The notes under the pieces: model-generated
What the model saw: the letters and a program-made list of their open reading frames with translations, nothing else
What the model was told of the DNA's origin: nothing
The model's database searches: none
Shown here: positions 9,750 through 18,060 of the stretch, one piece after another
How the letters are laid out: each line of letters begins with the position of its first letter
Numbering within the stretch: the stretch's first letter is position 1
Assembly: GCA_910585895.1 (NCBI GenBank)
Contig: CAJUHY010000013.1
Span: 1-52,413 of the forward strand
Direction of reading: 5' to 3'
Length of the DNA: 52,413 nt
From: an uncultured Lachnospiraceae bacterium
GTDB taxonomy: Bacteria > Bacillota > Clostridia > Lachnospirales > Lachnospiraceae
Position numbers and translations under genes: made by a program

Positions 9750-10439
9750 GTGCAGAATTTTGTAGAACAGTTTACATTAAATTTTATAGACGATAACAGA
9801 TACCAGTACATACTGCAGGGATTTGTCAATACTCTGATTATTACGTTTTTGGCTGCGCTTTTGGGAATTGCCCTGGGATTTTTAGTGGCAATTATCCGCT
9901 CTGGCCATGATAAGACCGGACATATGAAGATTCCTAATTTTATCTGTCAGGTCTATCTGACGGTAGTGCGCGGTACGCCTACCATGATTCAGCTTTTAAT
10001 TATTTATTATGTGATTTTTGCTTCCGTAAATGTGTCGAAGATTTTTGCGGCAGTTGTGGCGTTCGGGCTGAATTCGGGAGCTTATGTGGCTGAGATTGTC
10101 CGTTCCGGCATCATGTCTGTGGACGAGGGGCAGTCGGAGGCGGGCAGGAGTTTAGGTCTTAATTACCGCCAGACCATGCAGTTTATCATTATGCCTCAGG
10201 CATTTAAAAATGTGCTTCCTGCACTGGGAAATGAATTTATTGTGCTTCTAAAGGAGACCTCTATCAGCGGTTATATTGGTTTGACCGATTTGACCCATGG
10301 AGGAGACATCATCCGGGGTATTACGTTCTCTCCGTTTATGCCGTTGATTGCGGTTGCCCTGATTTATCTGCTGCTGGTGACAGGGCTTTCCTGGTGTGTG
10401 GGCAGACTGGAAAGGAGGCTGAGGGTCAGTGAGCGGTAA
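9750..10439 (+). CDS. Amino-acid ABC transporter permease (HisM/GlnP family)
   Basis: This 229-residue inner-membrane protein begins at GTG 9750, nine bases after GGAGGA; an ATG at 9742 runs into a stop. It has about five hydrophobic spans and the permease-ATPase coupling (EAA) loop near EAGRSLGLNYRQTMQFIIMPQAFK, typical of the His/Glu/Gln importer family. The stretch VRGTPTMIQLLIIYY is characteristic of polar amino-acid permeases. It sits between the permuted binding protein and the ATPase, whose start overlaps its last codons, so the three genes form one operon. Only one permease is present, so a homodimer is likely. Confidence 0.9.
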   Translation: MQNFVEQFTLNFIDDNRYQYILQGFVNTLIITFLAALLGIALGFLVAIIRSGHDKTGHMKIPNFICQVYLTVVRGTPTMIQLLIIYYVIFASVNVSKIFAAVVAFGLNSGAYVAEIVRSGIMSVDEGQSEAGRSLGLNYRQTMQFIIMPQAFKNVLPALGNEFIVLLKETSISGYIGLTDLTHGGDIIRGITFSPFMPLIAVALIYLLLVTGLSWCVGRLERRLRVSER

Positions 10440-11166
10440 GGTACTGTTGGAGACAAAAGATTTATACAAAGAATTTGACGGTAATCAGGTTCTTCGGGGA
10501 ATCAGCACCCAAATCTGCCAGGGAGAAGTGGTGGCGATTATCGGACCCTCAGGCTGCGGGAAATCAACGTTTCTTCGTTCTTTGAACCTTCTGGAAACAC
10601 CAACTGCCGGAAGCGTCGTCTTTGAAGGGAAAGAGATTACGGCGCCTGGTGTGGACGTCAATAAAATCCGGCAGAAGATTGGCATGGTATTTCAGCAGTT
10701 CAATCTCTTCGCCAACCTGAGCATTCAGGAAAACATTACCCTTGCCCCGGTCAAGTTGGGGCTGATGAGCAAGGAGCAGGCAGATAAGCGTGCCTTGGAT
10801 TTGCTGGAGCGCGTAGGGCTTCCCGACAAAGCCAATGCTTATCCTTCCATGTTGTCCGGCGGGCAGAAACAGAGGATTGCCATTGCCCGCGCTCTTGCTA
10901 TGAACCCGGACGTGATGCTGTTTGACGAGCCAACCTCAGCGTTAGATCCTGAGATGGTCGGAGAGGTGCTTGAACTTATGCGCGAATTGGCAAAGGACGG
11001 TATGACGATGGTTGTGGTTACCCATGAGATGGGATTTGCCAGAGAGGTGGCAAGTCGTGTTATGTTCATCAATGAGGGGGTAATCTGCGAGGAAAATGAA
11101 CCTCAGGAATTTTTTGGAAATCCCCGGAATCAAAGGCTGCAGGATTTCTTGTCAAAGGTATTGTAG
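10429..11166 (+). CDS. Polar amino-acid ABC transporter ATP-binding protein (GlnQ/HisP family)
   Basis: A 245-residue cytoplasmic ATPase with all expected motifs: Walker A GPSGCGKST, Q-loop VFQQFNLF, signature LSGGQKQR, Walker B VMLFDEPTSALDPE and the switch histidine in VVTHEMGFA. The length and the MGFAREVASRV continuation fit the GlnQ/HisP family. It starts at GTG 10429, overlapping the permease by 11 bases with AAGGAGG just upstream, which implies translational coupling. It energises uptake by the importer encoded at 8935-10439. A terminator lies directly after the stop. Confidence 0.92.
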   Translation: MSGKVLLETKDLYKEFDGNQVLRGISTQICQGEVVAIIGPSGCGKSTFLRSLNLLETPTAGSVVFEGKEITAPGVDVNKIRQKIGMVFQQFNLFANLSIQENITLAPVKLGLMSKEQADKRALDLLERVGLPDKANAYPSMLSGGQKQRIAIARALAMNPDVMLFDEPTSALDPEMVGEVLELMRELAKDGMTMVVVTHEMGFAREVASRVMFINEGVICEENEPQEFFGNPRNQRLQDFLSKVL

Positions 11167-11174
11167 GAATAATC

Positions 11175-11208
11175 AAGACGCTGGGTTGGAGACTTCCCGG
11201 CGTCTTTT
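11175..11208 (+). terminator. Intrinsic terminator of the amino-acid ABC operon
   Basis: AAGACGCTGGG pairs with CCCGGCGTCTT (one G-T pair) and is followed by TTTT. It separates the importer operon from dnaE. Confidence 0.8.
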
Positions 11209-11245
11209 GAAACGAATAGGCAGATAATACGAAACGGAGGAAACC

Positions 11246-14200
11246 ATGTCATTTGCGCATCTTCACGTCCATACGGAATACAGTCTGTTGGACGGTTCCA
11301 ATAAGATAAAAGAATATGTTGCCAGGGTGAAAGAACTGGGCATGGATTCTGCAGCCATCACAGACCATGGAGTTATGTATGGTGTGATTGACTTCTATCG
11401 GGCGGCGAAGGAAGTTGGGATTAAGCCGATTTTAGGCTGTGAGGTCTATGTCGCGCCTGGTTCCCGGTTTGACCGGGAAAAAGTGGAGGGCGAGGACCGC
11501 TATTTCCACCTGATTCTGCTGGCAGAAAATAATACAGGTTACCAGAACTTGATGAAGATTGTTTCCCGGGGCTTTACGGAAGGCTATTATTACCGTCCGA
11601 GAGTGGACAAAGAGATATTAGAGACATATCACGAAGGTCTGATTGTACTCAGCGCCTGTCTTGCGGGTGAGGTACAAAAATTTCTGCAGCGGGGAGCTTA
11701 TGAAATGGCTAAGGAGGCGGCTCTGTGGCATGATAAAACTTTTGGGCATGGGAATTATTTCTTAGAACTGCAGGACCATGGCTTGCCGGAGCAGCAATAT
11801 GTCAATCAGCAGCTTCTGCGCCTGAGCCAGGATACAGGGATTGCGTTGGTTGCTACCAACGATGTGCATTATACTTATGAGACAGACGTGGATTCCCATG
11901 ATATTCTGTTGTGTATCCAAACCGGCAAAAAACTGGCCGATGAGAACCGTATGCGCTACGAGGGCGGGCAGTATTTCGTAAAGTCGGAAGCACAAATGCG
12001 CGCCTTGTTTCCCTATGCGCAGGAGGCTTTGGACAATACGCAGAAGATTGCGGACCGCTGCAATGTGGAGATTGAATTTGGCGTGACGAAGCTGCCCAAA
12101 TTCGATGTTCCCGAAGGTTTTACTTCATGGGAGTATCTCAATAAACTTTGCCATCAAGGGTTGGGGCAGCGCTATCCGTCACAAAATGGCAGCGTGGAAA
12201 TTCCAGGCAGGGAAGAACCGCTGCAATTTGAGGAACTAAAAAGGCAGCTCCAATATGAGCTTGATATTATTCAGCAAATGGGGTATGTGGACTATTTTCT
12301 GATTGTGTGGGACTTTATTCGTTTTGCCAGAGAGAACGGTATTGCTGTGGGGCCGGGACGCGGAAGCGCAGCGGGAAGCCTGGTTGCCTATACGCTGGAA
12401 ATCACCAATATCGACCCCATTCGTTACAGCTTGATTTTTGAGCGTTTCCTGAATCCGGAGCGTGTGACGATGCCGGATATAGATATTGATTTCTGTGTGG
12501 AACGGCGTCAGGAAGTCATTGATTATGTCAGTGACAAATACGGCAGGGACCGTGTGGTGCAGATTGTCACTTTCGGTACGATGGCGGCGCGGGGCGTAAT
12601 CCGTGATGTAGGAAGGGTCATGGACCTTCCCTACGCGTTTGTGGATAATGTGGCCAAGCAGATTCCCACAGAGCTGGGAATTACCATTGACAAGGCACTG
12701 CAGATGAATCCGGAACTGAGGAATCTCTATGAGAATGACGAGAGCATAGGCAGATTGATTGATATGTCCAAGCGTCTGGAAGGTTTGCCAAGACATACCT
12801 CCATGCATGCGGCAGGCGTGGTTATCAGTTCTAAAGCAGTGGATGAGTTCGTGCCTCTTTCCAGAGGAAGCGACGGCGCGATTACCACCCAGTTTACAAT
12901 GACCACCTTAGAGGAACTGGGTTTGTTAAAGATGGATTTTTTGGGACTTCGTAACCTGACAGTTATCCAGAATGCGGTCAATCTTATCCATATCAGCCAG
13001 CGGGAAGACAATCCGCAGCTTGACGAATCAAAGCTGTTCGATATTGATAAAGTGGACTTTGATGATAAGCCAGTTCTGGATTCTCTGGGAACCGGCAAGA
13101 CGGACGGCGTCTTCCAGTTAGAGAGCGCGGGCATGAAGAATTTCATGAAGGAGTTAAAGCCGCAGAGTTTGGAGGATATCATTGCGGGAATTTCCCTCTA
13201 CCGTCCCGGACCCATGGATTTCATTCCGGCTTATATTAGAGGGAAAAATAATCCTGATTCAATTACTTATGATTGTCCGCAGCTAGAGCCGATATTAGAG
13301 CCGACTTACGGCTGTATCGTTTACCAGGAACAGGTAATGCAGATTGTTCGTGATCTGGCCGGCTATACGCTGGGCAGGAGCGACTTGGTGCGCCGTGCCA
13401 TGTCCAAGAAGAAAACATCCGTCATGGAAAAGGAACGTAAGAATTTTGTCTATGGGAATCAGGAAGAGGATGTTCCTGGCTGTATCAGCAACGGCATCAG
13501 TGAACAGACGGCAAATAAGATATTTGACGAGATGACGGATTTTGCTAAATATGCATTTAATAAATCTCATGCAGCCGCCTATGCGGTAATCGCATATCAG
13601 ACCGCATATTTGAAATACTATTATCCTGTAGAGTATATGGCAGCGCTGATGAGTTCCGTTATGAACCATATCACAAAACTTTCGGAATATATATATTCCT
13701 GCCGCCAGATGGGGATTACGCTGCTTCCGCCCAGCATCAACGAGGGGGAGAGTGAATTTTCTGTATCAGGCAATTGTATCCGCTACGGATTATCGGCGAT
13801 AAAGAGCGTGGGACATGCATTTATTGAGAATCTCTGTGAAGAACGCAGACTGCGCGGCAAATTTAAAAGTCTTGCAGATTTTCTGACGCGCATGATTGAT
13901 TATGAACTGAATAAAAGAATGGTGGAAAACCTGATTAAATCCGGGGCTTTGGACAACCTGGGCGCCACCAGGAAACAGTGCATGATGGCGTACGTGGGCA
14001 TTATGGAGGATATTGCTCAGGACAAGAAAAATACCATGGCGGGGCAGATGACCTTGTTTGACTTTGCCGGAGAAGATGAGAAAGCTGACTTTGAGGTGAA
14101 GATGCCGGATGTGGGAGAATATTCCAAGGAAATGTATCTGGGCTTTGAGAAAGAAGTCCTCGGCGTTTACATCAGCGGTCATCCGTTGGAGGAGTATGAG

Positions 14201-14797
14201 GGCAAATGGCGGAAAAATATAACCAGGGTCACCACGGATTTCATGCTGGATGAGGAGAGCGGACAGCAGAGGGCAAAGGATGGAGAAATCGCCATGGTGG
14301 GCGGAATGATTGTCGATAAAACTATCAAGTACACCAAGTATAACCAGACAATGGCCTTTATCACATTGGAGGATTTGGTGGGTACGTTGGAGGTCATTAT
14401 TTTTCCCAGAAATTATGAGGCCAACAGCCGTCTGCTGAATATAGACGAAAAAGTGTTTATCCGCGGGCGTGTGGTCACAGAGGAAGAGAAAAACGGCAAG
14501 TTAATCTGCGAGCGCATCTATTCTTTTGACGATACGAAAAAGGAGCTGTGGCTGCAGTTCCCTACCAGGGAAGCCTACGAAAAACAGGAGAAAGAGCTGT
14601 TTGCAATTCTGCAGGACAGTGATGGGGGCGATGGCGTCGTCATTTATATTTCCGGCGATAAGCAGATTAAAAGGCTTCCGTCAAGCCGTAATATAGCTGT
14701 TCTACCAGACATCATAAACAGATTAACTAAGTTTCTGGGTGAAAAAAATGTAAAAGTTGTAGAAAAGAATATTGAAAATCTTGCCAGAAAAGATTAA
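11246..14797 (+). CDS. dnaE: DNA polymerase III alpha subunit, DnaE type
   Basis: A 1183-residue replicative polymerase subunit. The N-terminal PHP domain is clear (FAHLHVHTEYSLLDG, AAITDHGVMYG, GCEVYVAP). The C-family polymerase core contains the catalytic PDIDIDF motif with Asp411 and Asp413, the GPGRGSAAGSLVAY loop, and the RPGPMDFIPAYIRGK and KKTSVMEKER fingers segments. A helix-hairpin-helix region and an OB-fold (from about residue 1010) complete the C-terminus. It lacks an exonuclease domain, so it is DnaE rather than PolC; Firmicutes usually carry both. The ATG follows ACGGAGGAA. pfkA follows after 59 bases, a common order in Clostridia. Confidence 0.96.
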   Translation: MSFAHLHVHTEYSLLDGSNKIKEYVARVKELGMDSAAITDHGVMYGVIDFYRAAKEVGIKPILGCEVYVAPGSRFDREKVEGEDRYFHLILLAENNTGYQNLMKIVSRGFTEGYYYRPRVDKEILETYHEGLIVLSACLAGEVQKFLQRGAYEMAKEAALWHDKTFGHGNYFLELQDHGLPEQQYVNQQLLRLSQDTGIALVATNDVHYTYETDVDSHDILLCIQTGKKLADENRMRYEGGQYFVKSEAQMRALFPYAQEALDNTQKIADRCNVEIEFGVTKLPKFDVPEGFTSWEYLNKLCHQGLGQRYPSQNGSVEIPGREEPLQFEELKRQLQYELDIIQQMGYVDYFLIVWDFIRFARENGIAVGPGRGSAAGSLVAYTLEITNIDPIRYSLIFERFLNPERVTMPDIDIDFCVERRQEVIDYVSDKYGRDRVVQIVTFGTMAARGVIRDVGRVMDLPYAFVDNVAKQIPTELGITIDKALQMNPELRNLYENDESIGRLIDMSKRLEGLPRHTSMHAAGVVISSKAVDEFVPLSRGSDGAITTQFTMTTLEELGLLKMDFLGLRNLTVIQNAVNLIHISQREDNPQLDESKLFDIDKVDFDDKPVLDSLGTGKTDGVFQLESAGMKNFMKELKPQSLEDIIAGISLYRPGPMDFIPAYIRGKNNPDSITYDCPQLEPILEPTYGCIVYQEQVMQIVRDLAGYTLGRSDLVRRAMSKKKTSVMEKERKNFVYGNQEEDVPGCISNGISEQTANKIFDEMTDFAKYAFNKSHAAAYAVIAYQTAYLKYYYPVEYMAALMSSVMNHITKLSEYIYSCRQMGITLLPPSINEGESEFSVSGNCIRYGLSAIKSVGHAFIENLCEERRLRGKFKSLADFLTRMIDYELNKRMVENLIKSGALDNLGATRKQCMMAYVGIMEDIAQDKKNTMAGQMTLFDFAGEDEKADFEVKMPDVGEYSKEMYLGFEKEVLGVYISGHPLEEYEGKWRKNITRVTTDFMLDEESGQQRAKDGEIAMVGGMIVDKTIKYTKYNQTMAFITLEDLVGTLEVIIFPRNYEANSRLLNIDEKVFIRGRVVTEEEKNGKLICERIYSFDDTKKELWLQFPTREAYEKQEKELFAILQDSDGGDGVVIYISGDKQIKRLPSSRNIAVLPDIINRLTKFLGEKNVKVVEKNIENLARKD

Positions 14798-14856
14798 AAT
14801 AGAATAAATTGGACGTACTGAGGATTAATTTAAATATAGACAGGAGGGAATTTGTT

Positions 14857-15831
14857 ATGGCAAAAGAAATTGAGACGATTGCGGTGTTGACCAGTGGCGG
14901 TGATGCGCCAGGAATGAATGCGGCAATCCGTGCAGTTGTGCGCCAGGCGCTTTCGCGCGGCAAGAAGGTCAAGGGGATTAAGAGAGGGTATGCAGGTCTG
15001 CTGCAGGAAGAAATTATAGATTTGGAAGCCAGAAGCGTGTCAGATATTATTCAGAGAGGCGGTACGATTCTGGCAACGGCACGATGCAAAGAGTTCACTA
15101 CACCGGAAGGACAGCAGCTTGGGGCAGACATCTGCCGCAAGCACGGCATTGACGGTATAGTAGTTATCGGTGGAGACGGTTCATTTAAGGGTGCGCAGAA
15201 GCTGGCATCATTGGGTATCAACACTATCGGTATTCCGGGAACGATTGATTTGGACATTGCATGTACTGAGTATACGATTGGATTTGATACAGCAGTTAAT
15301 ACGGCGATGGATGCGATTGACAAGGTACGTGATACCTCTACTTCTCATGAAAGATGTTCCATTATCGAGGTTATGGGTAGAGGAGCAGGATTTATTGCAC
15401 TGTGGTGCGGCATTGCTAATGGGGCAGAGGATATCCTGCTGCCGGAGAAATATGACTATGACGAGCAGAAGCTGGTTAACAATATTATTAACAACCGTAA
15501 ACGCGGTAAGAAGCATCATATCATCATCAACGCCGAGGGTATCGGGCATTCTACCAGTATGGCAAAGAGGATTGAGGCAGCTACCGGAGTGGAAACGCGT
15601 GCTACGATATTAGGACACATGCAGCGTGGAGGAAGCCCGACTTGTAAAGACCGCGTGTATGCATCTACCATGGGAGCATTTGCGGCTGATTTGCTGTGTG
15701 ACGGCAAATCGAACCGTGTAGTTGGTTACCGTCATGGGGAATTTGTTGATTTTGATATTGATGAGGCTCTTTCTATGGAAAAGGCAATTTCAGAGTATCA
15801 GTTTAATATTTGTGAGAGTCTCAGCAAGTAA
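14857..15831 (+). CDS. pfkA: ATP-dependent 6-phosphofructokinase
   Basis: The start is the ATG at 14857, preceded by AGGAGG; the open frame extends to 14809 without a ribosome site. The 324-residue cytoplasmic enzyme phosphorylates fructose 6-phosphate to the 1,6-bisphosphate in glycolysis. It has the nucleotide-binding LTSGGDAPGMNAAIR start, GGDGS (Gly at the position where pyrophosphate-dependent enzymes have Asp) and PGTID (Gly rather than the Lys of PPi enzymes), which both point to ATP. The usual TIDND motif reads TIDLD here. MGRGAGFIAL, HMQRGG and the C-terminal effector region are present. It is probably cotranscribed with dnaE. Confidence 0.95.
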   Translation: MAKEIETIAVLTSGGDAPGMNAAIRAVVRQALSRGKKVKGIKRGYAGLLQEEIIDLEARSVSDIIQRGGTILATARCKEFTTPEGQQLGADICRKHGIDGIVVIGGDGSFKGAQKLASLGINTIGIPGTIDLDIACTEYTIGFDTAVNTAMDAIDKVRDTSTSHERCSIIEVMGRGAGFIALWCGIANGAEDILLPEKYDYDEQKLVNNIINNRKRGKKHHIIINAEGIGHSTSMAKRIEAATGVETRATILGHMQRGGSPTCKDRVYASTMGAFAADLLCDGKSNRVVGYRHGEFVDFDIDEALSMEKAISEYQFNICESLSK

Positions 15832-15845
15832 GGAGACGGAGGTCT

Positions 15846-16616
15846 ATGATTATAAGTTCTTCCAATCCCAGAATGAAGCAAATCGTTCAGTTGAATAAAA
15901 AATCAAAAACCCGCTATGAACAGCGGGTTTTTGTGGTGGAAGGAATAAAAATGTGTCTGGAAGCCCCCAGAGATCAGATACAGCAAATGTATGTTTCGGA
16001 GAGCTTTCTTGCAGAGGAAGAGAACAGGCGGCGGATAGAAAACTATTCCTATGAGACGGTAGCGGACAGTGTTTTTTCTCATATCAGCGATACCAAACAT
16101 CCCCAGGGGATTCTTTGCCTGGTGCAGATGCCGGAGTATGGATTGGCGGATTTGCTGGGAGTGCGCCCGCATTTGCTGGTTTTAGAGAATGTTCAGGACC
16201 CGGGGAATCTGGGCACTATGATACGTGCTGGCGAAGGCGCAGGTCTTACCGGCATAGTTATGGATAAGACTACCGTAGATATTTTTAATCCTAAGACTAT
16301 CCGCTCCACGATGGGTTCTCTGTTTCGTGTGCCTTTTTATGTCACGGAGGATTTGCAGGGGACAGTCGGTGAGCTCAAGGAGAGTGGTATCGTCATGTAT
16401 GCCGCGTGCCTGGATGGGGAGAAATTATATGACGAGCCGGATTACACGTTGCCTTGCGGTTTTCTGATTGGAAATGAAGCGAACGGGATAAGCGCGGAGA
16501 TAGCAGCTCTTGCGGACAGCCGAATCAGGATACCTATGGTGGGAAGGGTGGAATCCTTGAATGCCGCGGTTGCTTCCGCGCTTCTGATGTATGAAGCCAG
16601 CCGCCAGCGCAGGTAG
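15846..16616 (+). CDS. SpoU/TrmH-family RNA 2'-O-methyltransferase
   Basis: A 256-residue enzyme of the SPOUT class that methylates ribose 2'-OH groups in rRNA or tRNA using S-adenosylmethionine. The N-terminal substrate-binding domain begins with SSSNPRMKQIVQLNKKSKTR and reaches FVVEGIK. The catalytic domain carries SPOUT motif 1 (LENVQDPGNLGTMIRAGEGAG, key Asn and Arg), motif 2 (GFLIGNEANGIS) and motif 3 (IPMVGRVESLNAAVASALLMYE), which form the cofactor knot. The target nucleotide cannot be deduced. GGAGACGGAGG precedes the ATG, 14 bases after pfkA. Its first codons contain a perfect terminator-like hairpin (separate entry). Confidence 0.92.
   Translation: MIISSSNPRMKQIVQLNKKSKTRYEQRVFVVEGIKMCLEAPRDQIQQMYVSESFLAEEENRRRIENYSYETVADSVFSHISDTKHPQGILCLVQMPEYGLADLLGVRPHLLVLENVQDPGNLGTMIRAGEGAGLTGIVMDKTTVDIFNPKTIRSTMGSLFRVPFYVTEDLQGTVGELKESGIVMYAACLDGEKLYDEPDYTLPCGFLIGNEANGISAEIAALADSRIRIPMVGRVESLNAAVASALLMYEASRQRR
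15905..15932 (+). terminator. Terminator-like hairpin inside the start of the SpoU methylase gene
   Basis: AAAAACCCGCT, six-base loop, AGCGGGTTTTT: a perfect 11-bp stem ending in five Ts, located 73-101 bases after the pfkA stop and about 20 codons into the methylase gene. Sequence alone fits an intrinsic terminator; its coding location makes function uncertain. Confidence 0.5.
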
Positions 16617-16627
16617 AAAGGAGATTT

Positions 16628-16888
16628 ATGCGAATCTGGTTTAAGATATTTAAAGATAACCACCTTCTGCAGGATACCGTTATCAAGGATGACAGTGAAG
16701 ATACACGCACCCACAAGATTTTTCATGCCTTAGAGCAGGTGTGTTATGAATTTGATTTGAGTAAGCCAATCTGGCTGGATGCCACAGTGGCAGAATTTAA
16801 ACGCCACGACAAGGCACGGTTTTACCAGGATAATTTTGTAGAGCAGATAGAGTTTGACTTTCTGGAAATTCATGTCATTGAAGAATAG
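16628..16888 (+). CDS. Small conserved-type hypothetical protein (86 aa)
   Basis: I do not recognise a domain with an assigned function. The protein is 86 residues, acidic, without signal peptide or membrane span, beginning MRIWFKIFKDNHLLQDTVI and ending in a hydrophobic/acidic strand (FDFLEIHVIEE). The alternating pattern suggests a small mixed alpha/beta fold. A good ribosome site (AAAGGAGA) lies before the ATG, 11 bases after the methylase stop, so it is probably the last gene of the dnaE-pfkA-methylase group. Confidence 0.75.
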   Translation: MRIWFKIFKDNHLLQDTVIKDDSEDTRTHKIFHALEQVCYEFDLSKPIWLDATVAEFKRHDKARFYQDNFVEQIEFDFLEIHVIEE

Positions 16889-16895
16889 AGGGAAA

Positions 16896-16947
16896 ACCAT
16901 ACAGCCCACGCCGGTTGCAGAACTGCCTGCGGCGTGGGCTGTATGGT
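16896..16947 (-). terminator. Long-stem terminator of the minus-strand peptide gene
   Basis: An 18-bp perfect stem (ACCATACAGCCCACGCCG and its complement) with an internal GCAG/CTGC mini-stem. The T-run (GGTTTTCC) is on the minus strand, immediately after the peptide gene stop. On the plus strand no T-run follows, so it primarily serves the minus gene and perhaps blocks read-through from 16888. Confidence 0.75.
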
Positions 16948-16955
16948 ATCAGATG

Positions 16956-17150
16956 TTATTCTCCTGTGCAGTTCATGTCTGTGAAGCTGCAGGTCGTATC
17001 ATCATCAGAACTTGTGCTGTTCATGTTGGTGATGCTGCTTGAAGTTTCTTTCGTCTCCACACAGTTCATGTCGTTGATGCCGCAGGTCGTGTCGTCGTCT
17101 GCAGACATCCCATTAAGGTTTGTGATTCCCAAGTTCTTTTCCTTCTCCAT
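16956..17150 (-). CDS. 64-residue repeat peptide with four cysteines (unknown; possible modified-peptide precursor)
   Basis: The start is the ATG at 17150, seven bases after AGGAGGT; a longer frame to 17171 would swallow that site. The peptide has no signal sequence or membrane span. It is built from a 15-16-residue unit repeated about 3.5 times: GITNLNG (8-14), GINDMNC (24-30), SITNMNS (39-45), SFTDMNC (55-61), with DDDTTC before the second and fourth. Cysteines are at 23, 30, 54 and 61, two C-x6-C pairs. It has a near-consensus promoter and its own terminator, so it is a monocistronic, probably well-expressed gene. Ser/Thr/Asp/Cys-rich repeats recall precursors of ribosomal modified peptides, but no modifying enzyme is adjacent. 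A metal-binding or regulatory role is equally possible. Confidence 0.7.
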   Translation of the reverse strand: MEKEKNLGITNLNGMSADDDTTCGINDMNCVETKETSSSITNMNSTSSDDDTTCSFTDMNCTGE

Positions 17151-17203
17151 AAAAAATACCTCCTGAATCATTATATAATTTTGTTTATAAGTTACGTGAA
17201 TGT

Positions 17204-17232
17204 ATTATAACGATAATTTTTCCGTAATGCAA
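17204..17232 (-). promoter_or_regulatory. Sigma-A promoter of the 64-residue peptide gene
   Basis: On the minus strand: TTGCAT, 17-bp spacer, consensus TATAAT, about 54 bases upstream of the ATG at 17150. Confidence 0.75.
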
Positions 17233-17294
17233 GTGGAAAATATTTTTTGGATGTTTCCCTTTTTTATTTGTTACTGTCCAGTGGATTCTGTGTG

Positions 17295-17341
17295 CCAAAA
17301 GGACCTGCTGCTATTGCAGCAGAGTTATCAAGACCTTTTGG
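17295..17341. other. Nested inverted repeat between divergent promoters
   Basis: An outer CCAAAAGG/CCTTTTGG pair encloses an inner perfect CTGCTGC/GCAGCAG hairpin. It lies between the minus-strand peptide promoter and the plus-strand ahpC promoter and lacks the T-tail of a terminator. It may be a protein-binding site or an unannotated RNA; its function is unknown. Nothing else is seen in 17172-17471 besides the two promoters. Confidence 0.5.
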
Positions 17342-17386
17342 TACTATACGCTTATAATACAAAATCCAGAAACTCAAAGAAAAGAA

Positions 17387-17415
17387 TTGCCTTTTTCTGT
17401 TTTGAAATCTATAAT
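17387..17415 (+). promoter_or_regulatory. Sigma-A promoter of ahpC with overlapping inverted repeat
   Basis: TTGCCT, 17-bp spacer, consensus TATAAT. A dyad, CTATAAT-6-ATTATAA, covers the -10 and start site (17409-17428), where a redox-type repressor could bind. Its spacing (6) differs from the PerR box (1), so no regulator is named. Confidence 0.7.
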
Positions 17416-17471
17416 GATGGTATTATAAGCAGATTGGAAGCAAAAATCAATCAGAAAAGGAGAAACTATCA

Positions 17472-18038
17472 ATGGAGAACATGATTAACAGAGAAGTGGA
17501 AGCATTTGAAGTATCTGCATTTGCCAATGGGGAATTCACGACCGTAAGCCAGGAGGATTTGAAAGGGCACTGGTCCGTGCTGTTTTTCTATCCGGCAGAT
17601 TTTACCTTTGTGTGTCCCACGGAACTTGGTGATCTCGCCGACCATTATGAGCAATTTAAGAATGAGGGCTGTGAAATTTATTCTGTCTCGGAGGATACGC
17701 ATTTTGTGCACAAGGCATGGGCAGACGCTTCCGAAACTATCCGCAAGATTCAGTATGTGATGCTTGCCGACCCGGCAGGTGTGCTGGCACGTCAGTTTGG
17801 AGTGCTTGTGGAAAAGGAGGGGCAGGCGCTCAGAGGAACTTTCATCCTCAACCCTGAGGGAAGAATAAAAGCATACGAGATTCATGATATGGGCATTGGC
17901 AGAAATGCTGAAGAGTTGTTGCGTAAGGTGCAGGCGGCGAAGTTCGTAGAAGAGCATGGAGACCAGGTATGCCCGGCCAAGTGGCAGCCGGGTGAAGAGA
18001 CTTTGAGCCCCAGCCTGGATTTGGTAGGAATGTTATAA
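17472..18038 (+). CDS. ahpC: Alkyl hydroperoxide reductase subunit C (typical 2-Cys peroxiredoxin)
   Basis: A 188-residue cytoplasmic peroxiredoxin that reduces hydrogen peroxide and organic peroxides. The peroxidatic Cys48 lies in FYPADFTFVCPTE and the resolving Cys167 in DQVCPAKW, the AhpC/Prx1 arrangement. The C-terminal tail (SPSLDLVGML) is of the peroxide-sensitive type. The start at 17472 follows AAAAGGAGA. The next gene, 22 bases on, encodes an AhpF-type thioredoxin domain that could deliver electrons. The promoter with overlapping dyad suggests oxidative-stress control. Confidence 0.95.
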   Translation: MENMINREVEAFEVSAFANGEFTTVSQEDLKGHWSVLFFYPADFTFVCPTELGDLADHYEQFKNEGCEIYSVSEDTHFVHKAWADASETIRKIQYVMLADPAGVLARQFGVLVEKEGQALRGTFILNPEGRIKAYEIHDMGIGRNAEELLRKVQAAKFVEEHGDQVCPAKWQPGEETLSPSLDLVGML

Positions 18039-18060
18039 AATTATGACAGGAGGAGCATGT

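Noticed and set aside
12236..12808. A 190-codon open frame antisense to dnaE.
   Set aside because: It lies fully inside the strongly conserved dnaE frame, has no ribosome site and encodes no recognisable domain.
17409..17428. The dyad on the ahpC promoter as a PerR box.
   Set aside because: Half-sites are similar, but the spacer is 6 instead of 1, so a PerR assignment is not supported.
17200..17484. A 94-codon plus-strand frame between the peptide and ahpC promoters.
   Set aside because: It overlaps two promoters and an inverted repeat, has no ribosome site, and resembles nothing known.
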